Shown one piece after another: positions 37,015 through 46,138 of a stretch of 64,000 bases of DNA. Location: the NCBI GenBank assembly GCA_002840555.1, contig PHBJ01000015.1, positions 83,623 to 147,622 on the forward strand. The letters are read 5' to 3'. The notes beneath the pieces are model-generated. The model was given only the letters and a program-made list of their open reading frames with translations, was not told the DNA's origin and did no database searches. Position numbers and translations under genes: made by a program. Every line of letters begins with the position of its first letter. Within the stretch, counting starts at the first letter, position 1. Source of the stretch: Deltaproteobacteria bacterium HGW-Deltaproteobacteria-13. Its GTDB lineage: Bacteria; Desulfobacterota; Syntrophia; Syntrophales; Smithellaceae.

Positions 37015-38826
37015 TCAGGCATTGTCCTGGAAATACTCTTTTTTCATCGACGTCGTCAAACCATCGGCGTTCATCAGCCGCTTAAAGAGGCCTTCTATTT
37101 TGGGCAGTTCATAGCCAAAGAAATAGCGCAGGGCATAAAGCTTGCCTTCGTAGAAATTTACCTCGTTGGAATTCAATCCTTTTTTCACGGCATCCCGCAG
37201 AACCAGACCTTGCTTGAGCCACTGCCAGGCAACTGTTATGACACTGAAGGCTTCCAGGTACAGGGTTGCATCCGCCAGGAACAGGTCCTGCGCACCCTTG
37301 ACGGCGATGCCGGTCAGCCGCGCGGTTACTTTCTGAAGGGCTTCGAGCGCCTGCGTCAGTTCAGCGGCCAACGGCGCCAGTTCGGAATCTTTTTCGGCGG
37401 CGGCAATGGTCTTATGGACCTCTTCCAGGAAACAGGTGAAGGCCTTGCCCTTGTGCATGGTGACCTTGCGTCCGAGCAGATCCATGCCCTGAATGCCTGT
37501 GGTGCCTTCGTGAATGGGGTGAATGCGGACATCACGATAGAATTGCTCCAGCGGAAATTCATCACAATAGCCGTAACCTCCCAGGCATTGCAGCCCCTGG
37601 CTCACGGACAGGATCCCCATCTCCGATGGATAGCTTTTGGCCACCGGGGTGAGAAGTTCCAGAAGAAGGTTGTAGCGCTCTTTTTCTTCGCCTTCGCAAA
37701 CGAGTTCCATATCGGAGTAGACGCTGCACTGCATCAGTAACGAGAGGGAACCTTCCACGACGGCGCGCTGAAAGAGGAGCATTCGCTTGATGTCGGCATG
37801 TTCAATGATCGGGATCTGGGGCGCGGCGGGATCCTTGGCCGCAATCGGTCTGCCCTGAGGCCTCTCCCGGGTATATTCCAGTGACGCGTAATAAGCTGCC
37901 GACGCAATAGCCGCCGCTCCCAGGCCCACTTCGATACGGGCTTCATTCATCATCTGGAACATGGCAAACAGTCCCTTGCCCGGTTCGCCGATGAGGTATC
38001 CGCGGCAATCGTCATTCTCGCCGAAACTGAGTTGGGTAATGGGCGCCCCGCGATAGCCCAATTTATGGTAGATGCCGGCGCAGTTGACATCGTTAAAAAC
38101 CAGTTGGCCTTTGTCATCGGCCCGGTACTTGGGAACGATAAAGAGCGATATGCCTTTAACACCGGCCGGCGCATCCTTGATGCGCCCCAGGGCGAGATGG
38201 ATCACATTTTCAACGCCGTCGTGGTCTCCGGCTGAGATAAAGAGCTTCTGGCCGCGGATATTGTAATAACCTTTATCCGTGGGCTCGGCCGTTGTGGCGA
38301 TATCGGCCAATGACGAGCCTGCCTGTGGTTCGGTCAGCGCCATGGTCCCCTGCCAAAGTCCCGCGAACATACTGGGAAGGTAGTAGTCAATTTGTTCTTT
38401 GGCGCCGAAACTTTCGATCAGATGCGCAGCCCCCATGGTCAGCATGGGATAGACGCTCCCCGAGTAATTAGCAGCCCCGAAAACAAACAAGGGAATGAGA
38501 CCGATGACGTGCGGCAACTGCTGACCGCCCAATTCATAAGGAGCCTGCGCCGCGATCCAGCCGCCCTCGCCGCATTCTTTCATGATGGTTTTAACCGCGG
38601 GATTAACCTTGACCGTACCGTTGATATATTCCGGTTGAATCTTGTCCATTTCCGACAGACACGGTTTGAAGAGGTTTTTGCCCAGTTTCATCGCCATATC
38701 GAGGATCATGTCAAAGACTTCACGGCTGTGCTCCGCATAGCGCGGATATTGCAGAAGCTCTTCTACTTTGAAGACGTCATATAAAAGGAATTTTAAATTT
38801 CGTTCGCTTAAGAATTGTTCAGCCAT
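37015..38826 (-). CDS. Acyl-CoA dehydrogenase, long form (603 aa)
   Basis: This FAD enzyme oxidises an acyl-CoA to the 2-enoyl-CoA and gives its electrons to ETF. It belongs to the ~600-residue branch with an extra C-terminal domain. The FAD/substrate region ALTEPQAGSSLADIATTAE is near residues 165-183, HKLGYRGAPITQLSFGEN follows, and the catalytic Glu is probably in IHEGTTGIQGMDLLGRK. The start has AAAGGAG upstream. It is the second gene of a two-gene operon, 23 bp after a paralogue, and is under the TetR operator upstream. The two copies differ through most of the sequence, so they probably favour different acyl chains. Confidence 0.92.
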   Translation of the reverse strand: MAEQFLSERNLKFLLYDVFKVEELLQYPRYAEHSREVFDMILDMAMKLGKNLFKPCLSEMDKIQPEYINGTVKVNPAVKTIMKECGEGGWIAAQAPYELGGQQLPHVIGLIPLFVFGAANYSGSVYPMLTMGAAHLIESFGAKEQIDYYLPSMFAGLWQGTMALTEPQAGSSLADIATTAEPTDKGYYNIRGQKLFISAGDHDGVENVIHLALGRIKDAPAGVKGISLFIVPKYRADDKGQLVFNDVNCAGIYHKLGYRGAPITQLSFGENDDCRGYLIGEPGKGLFAMFQMMNEARIEVGLGAAAIASAAYYASLEYTRERPQGRPIAAKDPAAPQIPIIEHADIKRMLLFQRAVVEGSLSLLMQCSVYSDMELVCEGEEKERYNLLLELLTPVAKSYPSEMGILSVSQGLQCLGGYGYCDEFPLEQFYRDVRIHPIHEGTTGIQGMDLLGRKVTMHKGKAFTCFLEEVHKTIAAAEKDSELAPLAAELTQALEALQKVTARLTGIAVKGAQDLFLADATLYLEAFSVITVAWQWLKQGLVLRDAVKKGLNSNEVNFYEGKLYALRYFFGYELPKIEGLFKRLMNADGLTTSMKKEYFQDNA

Positions 38827-38849
38827 TTGTATGGTTCTCCTTTAAATTA

Positions 38850-40712
38850 TCAAACAGAGAATGATTCCTCCGCCATTTCGACGGGGGTCTTATCGGTCAG
38901 ACCGATGCACGCGCAGCGTCCGTCAATTGTGGGCAGGACATTGGATGCGAAATAACGCGCATTGGCCAGTTTACCCTGATAGAAAGCAACTTCGCTGTTG
39001 TCTTTAGCAAGCGCGCGGCCTTGTGCTTCATTCACACCCAACCGGGCATACAAGGCGGCAAGCTTTTCCTGCGCGATGATTGCGGCTTCAAAGAGCTTCC
39101 AGCCAATGACGACATCTCCCACAATCATCAGCAAGGGCCTGGCGTTCATAACAGGAATGATGTAATCGAGGCTTTTGGCCCACTGGCCCAGACGCATCGT
39201 CAGAGCAATGGTTGAATTCATCGCGTTTTCCAAATGAACGGCGTAGCTGCTCAAGGCTTCAACGGATTTGGCGCTCTGTATTATTTTGGTTATTTCTCCG
39301 AAAAGGTTCATTATATTTTTTCCCTTGTTCTGACCGAGTTTGCGGCCCACGAAGTCCAGAGACTGAATATAGTTGGTTCCTTCGTAAATGGTGGCGATCT
39401 TGACGTCTCTTACATACTGCTCCATGGGATATTCGCTGCAATATCCGTAACCGCCGAAGACATCCATGCCCAGGGAGCAAATTTCGACCCCTCTGTCCGT
39501 ACAGTAGGCCTTGCAGATGGGAGTGAGCAGATCAACGAAACCCTTCGCGCGCTCTTTTTCTTCTTCCGTCGCGGCGCAGTGTTCCTGATCAATGCAGTAA
39601 GCGATGAAATAATTCATGGCGCGCATTCCTTCCACATGCGCCTTCATCCACAAAAGCGAACGCCTGATATCGGCGTGGTTGATGATGGCGACACTCTCGG
39701 CCGCAGGATTGGTAAAATCCTCTATTTTCTTGGACTGGATTCGTTCTTTGGCGTATTGTACCGCGTGTTCAAAGGCCGCACTGGCGAAATCCAGCCCCTG
39801 CATGCCTGTGCCGAATCTGGCCTCGTTCATCATCTGGAACATGATCTTGATCCCCTCACGTTCATTGCCCAGCAATTCACCGGTACAGGCGCCGTTTTCT
39901 CCGAAATTCAGGGTGCAGGTCGCCGATCCCTTGATGCCCATCTTGTGCTCGATATTGCTGGCAACAACATCATTGGCCTTGCCGAGGGAGCCGTCGGCCT
40001 CCACTCTGTATTTGGGCACGATGAAGATGGAGATGCCTTTGGTGCCCGGAGGATCTCCTTCGATTCTCGCCAGAACGGGATGTACAATCTGCCGGGTGAG
40101 GTCATGATCGCCCGATGAAATGAAACACTTCGTGCCCGTAATGCTGTAGGTTCCGTCGGGCAGTTTACGCGCCGAAGTGCGACTGGCGCCCACATCGCTG
40201 CCCGCACCGGGTTCGGTCAGGCACATGGTACCGGACCACTCGCCGGAAAACATTTTTAACGCGTACTTTTGCACCTGCTCAGGCGTTCCATGGGTCGCAA
40301 TCATCGAAGCGGCGCCCAGCGTCAGGCCGGGATACATCTGAAAGGCGTAATTGGCTGCGCCGAAGAGTTCCAGGCAGGCGGCAAAGACCGACATCGGCAA
40401 GCCCTGCCCGCCCAATTCCACGGGCACTGCCGGGCCGATCCAACCCGCCTCGCAATACCTGCGATACGGCTCCTGGAAACAAACCGGAGCATGGACTTTA
40501 CCGTCCTTGAAGGTCGCGGGGTCCTGCTTATCGGCGATATCGTAAGCCGGCAGAAGCATCTCCACGGCAAATTTTTCCGCCTCGGTTAAAACCATATCAA
40601 CCATATCGCGGGAAAAACCGGAATATTTATCGGTGGTAAACAGTTTGTCGATGCCAATTTGCTCGTAGAGCACGAACCGTTGATCTCTGGTGTTAACTAT
40701 TGAATTGCCCAT
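38850..40712 (-). CDS. Acyl-CoA dehydrogenase, long form (620 aa)
   Basis: A 620-residue acyl-CoA dehydrogenase, paralogue of the next gene. Motifs include MCLTEPGAGSDVGASRTSAR, CFISSGDHD, HKMGIKGSATCTLNFGEN and IYEGTNYIQSLDFVGRKLG, whose Glu is the likely catalytic base; the C-terminal ~120 residues are the extra helical domain of the long form. The start is an ATG with GGAGAAAATGT upstream. As first gene of the operon, its promoter and a 26-bp palindrome lie in the gap to the divergent TetR regulator. The electrons should pass to the EtfAB encoded at 53.3-55.1 kb. Confidence 0.93.
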   Translation of the reverse strand: MGNSIVNTRDQRFVLYEQIGIDKLFTTDKYSGFSRDMVDMVLTEAEKFAVEMLLPAYDIADKQDPATFKDGKVHAPVCFQEPYRRYCEAGWIGPAVPVELGGQGLPMSVFAACLELFGAANYAFQMYPGLTLGAASMIATHGTPEQVQKYALKMFSGEWSGTMCLTEPGAGSDVGASRTSARKLPDGTYSITGTKCFISSGDHDLTRQIVHPVLARIEGDPPGTKGISIFIVPKYRVEADGSLGKANDVVASNIEHKMGIKGSATCTLNFGENGACTGELLGNEREGIKIMFQMMNEARFGTGMQGLDFASAAFEHAVQYAKERIQSKKIEDFTNPAAESVAIINHADIRRSLLWMKAHVEGMRAMNYFIAYCIDQEHCAATEEEKERAKGFVDLLTPICKAYCTDRGVEICSLGMDVFGGYGYCSEYPMEQYVRDVKIATIYEGTNYIQSLDFVGRKLGQNKGKNIMNLFGEITKIIQSAKSVEALSSYAVHLENAMNSTIALTMRLGQWAKSLDYIIPVMNARPLLMIVGDVVIGWKLFEAAIIAQEKLAALYARLGVNEAQGRALAKDNSEVAFYQGKLANARYFASNVLPTIDGRCACIGLTDKTPVEMAEESFSV

Positions 40713-40748
40713 ACATTTTCTCCATTTTTATTTTATTGCCGACGGTCG

Positions 40749-40774
40749 AATGATATCGAACGTTCGTTATCATT
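40749..40774. promoter_or_regulatory. Near-perfect 26-bp palindrome, putative TetR operator
   Basis: The two 13-nt arms (40749-40761 AATGATATCGAAC and 40762-40774 GTTCGTTATCATT) match at 12 of 13 positions around a GAACGTTC centre. It lies between the divergent acyl-CoA dehydrogenase operon and the TetR gene, just downstream of the candidate dehydrogenase -10, where bound repressor would block transcription. By analogy with FadR/PsrA-type systems an acyl-CoA is a likely inducer. Confidence 0.75.
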
Positions 40775-40783
40775 GATATTTTC

Positions 40784-40810
40784 ACTATATTTTTTATGCT
40801 TCTTTGTCAA
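40784..40810 (-). promoter_or_regulatory. Candidate promoter of the acyl-CoA dehydrogenase operon
   Basis: On the minus strand TTGACA (40810-40805) is followed after 15 bp by TATAGT (40789-40784). The spacing is short of the ideal 17, but both hexamers are good. The transcript would begin near the left edge of the palindrome at 40749-40774. Confidence 0.45.
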
Positions 40811-40920
40811 ATATAAAAATGCATTATTAGAGTTGTTTTTTCCCGCACAAATGTGTAAATGAATGCTCATCATGGCAAGCGGTATTGAAGATAGAGAGGG
40901 ACCGGAGGAGACAAAAAAAA

Positions 40921-41532
40921 ATGAAGGGGAAAATCGTATCTCAGATCAAAGATCCTGATCTCATTCGCAAAAGACATCTTCAGATCGCCCGGAAAACCAG
41001 CAGGCTTTTCCTCAAAAAAGGCTATTCCGCCACCGGCATGCGCGAAATATCGAAGACCACCGGCATCACCATCGGGAATCTTTACGACTATATCACCAAA
41101 AAGGAAGATGTGCTGTGTCTCGTGTTTGACGTTCACCACCGCCTGTGGACAGAACATCTGGAAAAAAACGGGGTGCACGCTATTGCCGACCCGCTCGAAC
41201 AATTAGAAACGGCCGTGCGCAGGATGCTGGAACTTGCGCATGAAAACGCCGACTTTGTCCTGCTCATGTACCGGGAGAGCAAGCATCTTCCCAAGCGCTT
41301 CATGAAGGATGTGCTTGCCAAGGAAATCGAGTTGATAGAATTCTTCGAGGGAATTCTGCGCAGGGGCATTAAAAAGAACGTTTTTCATATTGATGACACC
41401 TTTTATTCCGCCAGCATGATCGTTTATGAGCTCTCCTTCGAACCGCTGCGCGGCTGGAGCCTGAAGGGGAAAAAGACCAATCGAGATCTTATTGATTTAA
41501 CGGTCAGACATATCATGAAGGCCGTGTTGTAG
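40921..41532 (+). CDS. TetR family transcriptional regulator, probable fatty-acid regulator
   Basis: A 203-residue repressor with an N-terminal helix-turn-helix: HLQIARKTSRLFLKKGYSAT, MREISKTTGITIGNLYDYIT and KKEDVLCLVF. The ligand-binding C-terminal domain contains a region (HENADFVLLMYRESKHL) like that of FadR/PsrA-type regulators. The ATG at 40921 has GGAGGAG 9 nt upstream; a TTG at 40885 is rejected. It diverges from two acyl-CoA dehydrogenases, and the palindrome in the gap is its likely operator. It probably represses that operon and itself. Its own promoter was not identified with confidence. Confidence 0.88.
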   Translation: MKGKIVSQIKDPDLIRKRHLQIARKTSRLFLKKGYSATGMREISKTTGITIGNLYDYITKKEDVLCLVFDVHHRLWTEHLEKNGVHAIADPLEQLETAVRRMLELAHENADFVLLMYRESKHLPKRFMKDVLAKEIELIEFFEGILRRGIKKNVFHIDDTFYSASMIVYELSFEPLRGWSLKGKKTNRDLIDLTVRHIMKAVL

Positions 41533-41561
41533 AGAAATTCAGCGTTATCATAAGAGAAAAT

Positions 41562-42404
41562 ATGGAAAAACAAACAGATCCCGTCAATACCGGCAAAGAA
41601 ATCCATCGATTGTGTCCTCTGTGCGGCGCGGACAACGCCAAGGAAAAGCCTTCCGTGTACTCGAAGGATCAATGGATTATCAAAAAGTGCGCCCGGTGCG
41701 GTTTAGTTTATCTGGAGAATCCTGCTTCTTATGAAGAACTGGAGGAAATTTACGCCTGGGAAAAGACATCTCTGCAGGTGACCGAAGAAAAAAAGAAAAA
41801 GGAATCCGCTTTGCGGAGGGGCGTGCGGGTGATAGAACGTTACAAGGACAGGCTGGTTCGCAGAGACAAACTGATAGACCTGGCCGAAAAATACTTTCCC
41901 GCTGGGCCGGTTATCGACGTGGGATGCGGAGGAGGAGAGGTTCTTGACCGTCTGGATAAAAGATACATTCCTTCCGGCATCGAGGTATCAAAACAGCTCT
42001 CCCGCAGGGCCCAAAAAATCGCCGAATCCAGGGGAGGCCGCGTTTTTTGCGGCAACGCTCTTCTCGGATTGGACTCTTTTGAAAAAGATTTTTTTACCGC
42101 GGCAATCATGTCGGCCTACTTTGAACATGAAACAGCGCCGCGCGAGGTACTGCAAAAAATCATACGGATATTGCGTCCGGGCGCTCCCCTGGTTATTAAG
42201 GTGCCTAATTATGGTTGTCTTAATCGCATCGTCATGGGACAAAAATGGTGCGGGTTCCGGTATCCTGACCATGTCAACTACTGGACACCAAAAACCCTCA
42301 ACAAAATAATCAAGGAAACCGGTTTTGAGATTGTCCGGTTCAACTTCGGGGATCGTTTCCCCACAAGTGACAACATGTGGCTTATCGCCCGTAAACCGGC
42401 CTGA
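41562..42404 (+). CDS. SAM-dependent methyltransferase with N-terminal zinc finger
   Basis: A 280-residue protein in two parts. The N-terminal 45 residues hold a CxxC-x(n)-CxxC zinc ribbon (LCPLCGAD and KKCARCGLVY). The methyltransferase core has VIDVGCGGGEVLDRL (motif I), GIEVSKQLSRRA, FFTAAIMSAYFEHE and ILRPGAPLVIKVPNYGCLNR (motif III). This zinc-ribbon plus Methyltransf_23 layout is common in surface-sugar methyltransferases. It starts 29 bp after the TetR stop but is probably functionally linked to the SGNH hydrolase gene that follows, both looking like glycan genes placed among lipid-metabolism genes. Confidence 0.8.
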   Translation: MEKQTDPVNTGKEIHRLCPLCGADNAKEKPSVYSKDQWIIKKCARCGLVYLENPASYEELEEIYAWEKTSLQVTEEKKKKESALRRGVRVIERYKDRLVRRDKLIDLAEKYFPAGPVIDVGCGGGEVLDRLDKRYIPSGIEVSKQLSRRAQKIAESRGGRVFCGNALLGLDSFEKDFFTAAIMSAYFEHETAPREVLQKIIRILRPGAPLVIKVPNYGCLNRIVMGQKWCGFRYPDHVNYWTPKTLNKIIKETGFEIVRFNFGDRFPTSDNMWLIARKPA

Positions 42405-42495
42405 ACAAATCCATAGGGGCTTTTCAGCCCGGTTATGGAAAAGAATTATTACGATAATATTAATTAGTGTCAGGAATTATTGAATAATGTGAGGC

Positions 42496-43659
42496 ATGCC
42501 CGTGAAGCATGAAAAACATTCAATCGTTTCAATGATTTTGTTACTTGTTTTTATTTTTCTGGCCACCGATATCATTGGTAAAAATATTCATAAATATTAT
42601 TTCAAATCGCTGTTCAGAAAGAATGATCGCGAAAAAGAATATCGAATTCCATCGAATTATTATCACCATGGTCTTAAACCCAATATCAATATTACGAAAA
42701 CGTTGTGGGGCAATGTCTTCTATCCGATTGCCACAAATTCTCTTGGCTTCAAGGATAAACGGCCTCGTGAAATTTTACTGTCGTCCGGCAGCTACCGCAT
42801 TTTATTCATAGGCGATTCCTTCACGGAAGGGGTCGGAATCGCCTATGAAAATACTTTTGTCGGAATTATTGATAATGTCCTGCAGAAAAAAGGCATAGAA
42901 GTACTAAACGCTGCCGTTTGCACATACTCACCTTCATCATACTATGCAAAGGTCAAATATCTTATCGATGTCGCGGGACTAAAATTTAATGAACTTGTTG
43001 TTTTTATTGATATATCAGATATTAGAGACGAAGCGGTCCTCTATCGTCTCGATGGCGACAAGGTTGTTGATAGAAAAGAGGAGCTTAAGATAAATGCCGC
43101 TCTTAATGAAAAATATAAAGCTGATTTAAAAAAGAAACGGGGTTGTTATCAAAAGATTGAAGAAATTCTCAGGCGCGACACGATCATGACATATCTTATG
43201 GTAAAAAATGTTCATGATTTATTTTTCTCCAGAGATTTTAGTTATGATTATGATTCTATCAATTTCAGAGAGGCTTCATGGACATTCAATAAAGGGATCT
43301 ACGACGAATTCGGCAGGGCCGGGCTTGAAAAATGTGCCGGCAGCATGGACCGGCTGGCAAATCTCTGCCGGGATAAAAAGATCATTCTGACCATTGCAGT
43401 CTATCCATGGCCGGACCAGATTGTCCATCATGACTTAAATTCTCTTCAATCCCAATTTTGGACAAACTGGGCAAAAAAATCCGGCGTCAAGATTATAAAT
43501 TATTTTCCACACTTTATTCAGCCAAATGACGATACGGCCAGGATTCGTGCCATTCTGGATTCTTATTTTATTCCCGGGGATGTGCATTGGAACAATGAAG
43601 GTCATCGCAAGGTTGCCAATATTTTCCTGAGTGACTTTAGTATTCAGACCATTAAATGA
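42496..43659 (+). CDS. Membrane-anchored SGNH/GDSL hydrolase-like protein
   Basis: A 387-residue protein with one N-terminal membrane anchor (residues ~9-28) and an exported SGNH domain: block I RILFIGDSFTEGVGI with Ser at 108, a VFIDISDIRD strand, and the C-terminal block V PGDVHWNNEGH. The layout and length equal those of the SGNH protein at 24117-25280, though the sequences differ. An alternative GTG start at 42502 has better spacing from GAGG. It follows a methyltransferase gene by about 90 bp. Acyl transfer or esterase action on an exported glycan is the likely function. Confidence 0.75.
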   Translation: MPVKHEKHSIVSMILLLVFIFLATDIIGKNIHKYYFKSLFRKNDREKEYRIPSNYYHHGLKPNINITKTLWGNVFYPIATNSLGFKDKRPREILLSSGSYRILFIGDSFTEGVGIAYENTFVGIIDNVLQKKGIEVLNAAVCTYSPSSYYAKVKYLIDVAGLKFNELVVFIDISDIRDEAVLYRLDGDKVVDRKEELKINAALNEKYKADLKKKRGCYQKIEEILRRDTIMTYLMVKNVHDLFFSRDFSYDYDSINFREASWTFNKGIYDEFGRAGLEKCAGSMDRLANLCRDKKIILTIAVYPWPDQIVHHDLNSLQSQFWTNWAKKSGVKIINYFPHFIQPNDDTARIRAILDSYFIPGDVHWNNEGHRKVANIFLSDFSIQTIK

Positions 43660-43905
43660 TAAAATAATTCTATTTTAATCGTCGTTTGAATGTGTTATCA
43701 AAACATCAGTTTAAAAGTGGCATATAGGCCATGATGAGCGAATGATCAATCATTACGGAGTTTATGTCGAATCAGAAAAATCATGAGTTAAACAGAAGGA
43801 AACAAATATTTAATCAATGTCCTGTTAAGAAACAGACCAAAGATTAAAAGGGTGAGACGGGTGATTTTTTAAAAATATTTTTGATATTGGAAAGGAGTTT
43901 AAAAG

Positions 43906-45195
43906 ATGAAAGAAGTTGTAATTGTAAGCGGCGCCCGAACCGCTGTGGGAAAATTTGGCGGAGCGCTCAAGGGCGTTAAGACCGTTGACCTCGGAGCACT
44001 GGTGATAAAGGAAGCCTTGAAGCGCGCCGGCTTAAGACCGGCAATTAATGATTTATTAAAGAGCTGCCGTCCGGACGCCCTGGGCGATTTTGAAATGACA
44101 GACATTAACAAAAAATTTTACGACTATGATGCGTCTCTGAAGCCGGTTTATGTTGATGAAGTAATCATGGGCAATGTTTTGCAGGCGGGACAAGGGCAAA
44201 ACATCGGCAGGCAGTCATGTATTACGGCCGGCCTTCCGGAAGAAACTCCTGCCTATACAGTCAATAAGGTTTGCGCTTCGGGCATGAGGGCAATCGCTAC
44301 GGCTGCTCAATCCATTATGGCCGGAGATGCCGAAATCGTTGTCGCCGGCGGTATGGAGAACATGAGCAACGTGCCTTTTGCGGTGCCGAATGCCCGCTGG
44401 GGCTATCGCATGAGTATGCCCTATGGCCAAATCACCGACCTGATGGTTTATGATGGCCTTTTTGAAATTTTCAACGGCTATCATATGGGTATGACGGCGG
44501 AAAATTTAGCGGCACTCTACAAGATCTCCCGTACGGAACAGGATGAATTTTCTTTGAGAAGTCATCAAAGAGCCCTGGCAGCCATTGCCAACGAAAGTTT
44601 TAAAGAGGAAATTGTCCCGGTACTTATCCCGCAGAAGAAGGGTGATCCGACGGTGTTTGCTGTCGATGAAGGCCCCATGAATACAACCTTGGAAAAGATG
44701 GCCAAACTGCCGACTATTTTTAAAAAAGATGGAACGGTAACGGCGGCCAACTCCTCCGGGATTAACGATGCCGCGGCGGCGGTGTTGGTTATGAGTGCGG
44801 AAAAAGCCAAAGAACTGGGGTTGGAACCTCTGGCAAAAATCAAAGGATATGCCACAGGCGGCGTTGATCCTGCATATATGGGTTTAGGACCTATCCCATC
44901 CACCAGAAAACTCTTCAAGAAACTGGGCATAACCATGAAGGACATTGACCTGGTAGAACTCAATGAAGCCTTCTCCGTTCAGGCGCTGGCTTGCATGAGA
45001 GAGCTCGGCATTGACGGCGACAAATGCAATCTCTTAGGCGGCGGTGTTTCTCTGGGACATCCGATCGGCTGCACCGGCGCCCGTATCACCTATTCACTGG
45101 CAATGCAGATGAAAAAGAAGAATCTGAAAATGGGTCTGGCTTCCCTTTGCATCGGCGGCGGCATGGGCATGTCCATAGTTCTGGAGAGCGTGTAA
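43906..45195 (+). CDS. Acetyl-CoA acetyltransferase / 3-ketoacyl-CoA thiolase
   Basis: A 429-residue thiolase that cleaves 3-ketoacyl-CoA with CoA, or condenses two acetyl-CoA. The nucleophilic Cys123 lies in NKVCASGMRA, the LNEAFSVQALA motif follows, and the C-terminal GGGVSLGHPIGCTGAR (His) and CIGGGMGMSI (Cys) complete the site. Compared with the usual ~390 residues, there is an extra ~34 residues between about 46 and 80 (SCRPDALGDFEMTDINKKF and following), so the first Cys comes later than the normal 88-90. AAAGGAG precedes the ATG. It probably ends beta-oxidation. The 246-bp gap upstream shows no gene. Confidence 0.92.
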   Translation: MKEVVIVSGARTAVGKFGGALKGVKTVDLGALVIKEALKRAGLRPAINDLLKSCRPDALGDFEMTDINKKFYDYDASLKPVYVDEVIMGNVLQAGQGQNIGRQSCITAGLPEETPAYTVNKVCASGMRAIATAAQSIMAGDAEIVVAGGMENMSNVPFAVPNARWGYRMSMPYGQITDLMVYDGLFEIFNGYHMGMTAENLAALYKISRTEQDEFSLRSHQRALAAIANESFKEEIVPVLIPQKKGDPTVFAVDEGPMNTTLEKMAKLPTIFKKDGTVTAANSSGINDAAAAVLVMSAEKAKELGLEPLAKIKGYATGGVDPAYMGLGPIPSTRKLFKKLGITMKDIDLVELNEAFSVQALACMRELGIDGDKCNLLGGGVSLGHPIGCTGARITYSLAMQMKKKNLKMGLASLCIGGGMGMSIVLESV

Positions 45196-45212
45196 AGTAA
45201 TTTATTTTGTAC

Positions 45213-45249
45213 AAAAAAAGGGGGTGGGCAAATTCCATCCCCTTTTTTT
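45213..45249. terminator. Bidirectional terminator between thiolase and membrane protein gene
   Basis: An A7-GGGG...CCCC-T7 hairpin (45213-45224 region with 45235-45249) ends in a T-run on both strands. It lies between two convergent genes and overlaps the stop of the minus-strand one. Confidence 0.8.
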
Positions 45250-46138
45250 ATTTGATTTTTGCGGTTGAGACGTCTTCCTGCCTGGGAGATGCCGAATCTC
45301 TCATGCGGCAAAGTTTTTCCCCGCATCCCGCGCAGCGCAGACTCAAATTGAATCGTTCGCTGAATCTCTCGGGATGGCGGTTAAACACGATTTCCCAGCG
45401 AATAAGCACGATCAAAGCCAGCGAGCATAAAGTCAATGAAAACCAGCTCGGAATGAACAGAAGCGGCGTGCATAACATCATACTGTCCCAGTTGAAAATC
45501 CGGCAGGTCACGCAGCAGCGATTTTTCATAAATAGTTTTTGGAAGGGACAATACATCAGCACACAAATCATGTCGGATGCAAAATAAAACATACTGATGA
45601 GGACCAGCATGCTCTGATTGATCACTCCTTTGAAATAAAGCGCTCCGATAAACAAGTTCAGAATAATCCACGCCAGCAGCACCAGTAAAGCTCCCCTGTT
45701 TAGCGCGCGTTTCTCCTCAAGTAAAATTTCATAATTTTTACTGCCCCGGAAAAACTCGGTGTTCAACACCTCATCGCTTAATTGCGCCAGATCCTTCCCC
45801 AAAAACTTTTCGACAGGCGGCAGGTGAAAGAGTTCCTTGAAATGCTTGCGACTGCCGATACTCGTGACGGCCTGGGGAAAAAATTTCTGCATTATGCTCA
45901 GAAAAACGAGCAGCCACATAATATTGATCAGGCTTAATCCGGATCGAAGACCGAACTGAGTGTGTACGTTTAGTTTATCAGGCGCCCAGACATACGCGGC
46001 GATCCCCGCGGCAAATAATGCCGATTTCAGCGCGAGCTCCAGAACGTACACATTGAAAACGTGGAAGAAGTTTTGTGAACGGCCCCTGCCGGATAATTTT
46101 TTTTCCTGATTATTGATCAACAATCGTCGCCTTTTCAA
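45248..46138 (-). CDS. Cysteine-rich polytopic membrane protein, function unknown
   Basis: A 296-residue protein with about six hydrophobic spans. The segment YCPFQKLFMKNRCCVTCRIFNWD in the loop after the fourth span and the C-terminal RCAGCGEKLCRMRD contain clustered cysteines (a C-x2-C-x4-C pattern), suggesting metal or FeS binding on one side of the membrane. I do not recognise the family. The ATG at 46138 begins a basic N-terminus (MKRRRLLINNQEKK). It converges on the thiolase across a shared terminator and diverges from gpmI. A redox or electron-transfer role would fit the setting but is only speculation. Confidence 0.65.
   Translation of the reverse strand: MKRRRLLINNQEKKLSGRGRSQNFFHVFNVYVLELALKSALFAAGIAAYVWAPDKLNVHTQFGLRSGLSLINIMWLLVFLSIMQKFFPQAVTSIGSRKHFKELFHLPPVEKFLGKDLAQLSDEVLNTEFFRGSKNYEILLEEKRALNRGALLVLLAWIILNLFIGALYFKGVINQSMLVLISMFYFASDMICVLMYCPFQKLFMKNRCCVTCRIFNWDSMMLCTPLLFIPSWFSLTLCSLALIVLIRWEIVFNRHPERFSERFNLSLRCAGCGEKLCRMRDSASPRQEDVSTAKIK

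Noticed and set aside
43742-43755. AATGATCAATCATT palindrome upstream of the thiolase as a second TetR site
   Set aside because: It shares only the outer arms with the 40749-40774 operator and lacks the GAACGTTC centre.
43764-43847. 27-codon frame MSNQKNHELNRRK upstream of the thiolase
   Set aside because: Very short, poorly spaced ribosome-binding site, and no sign of a conserved peptide.
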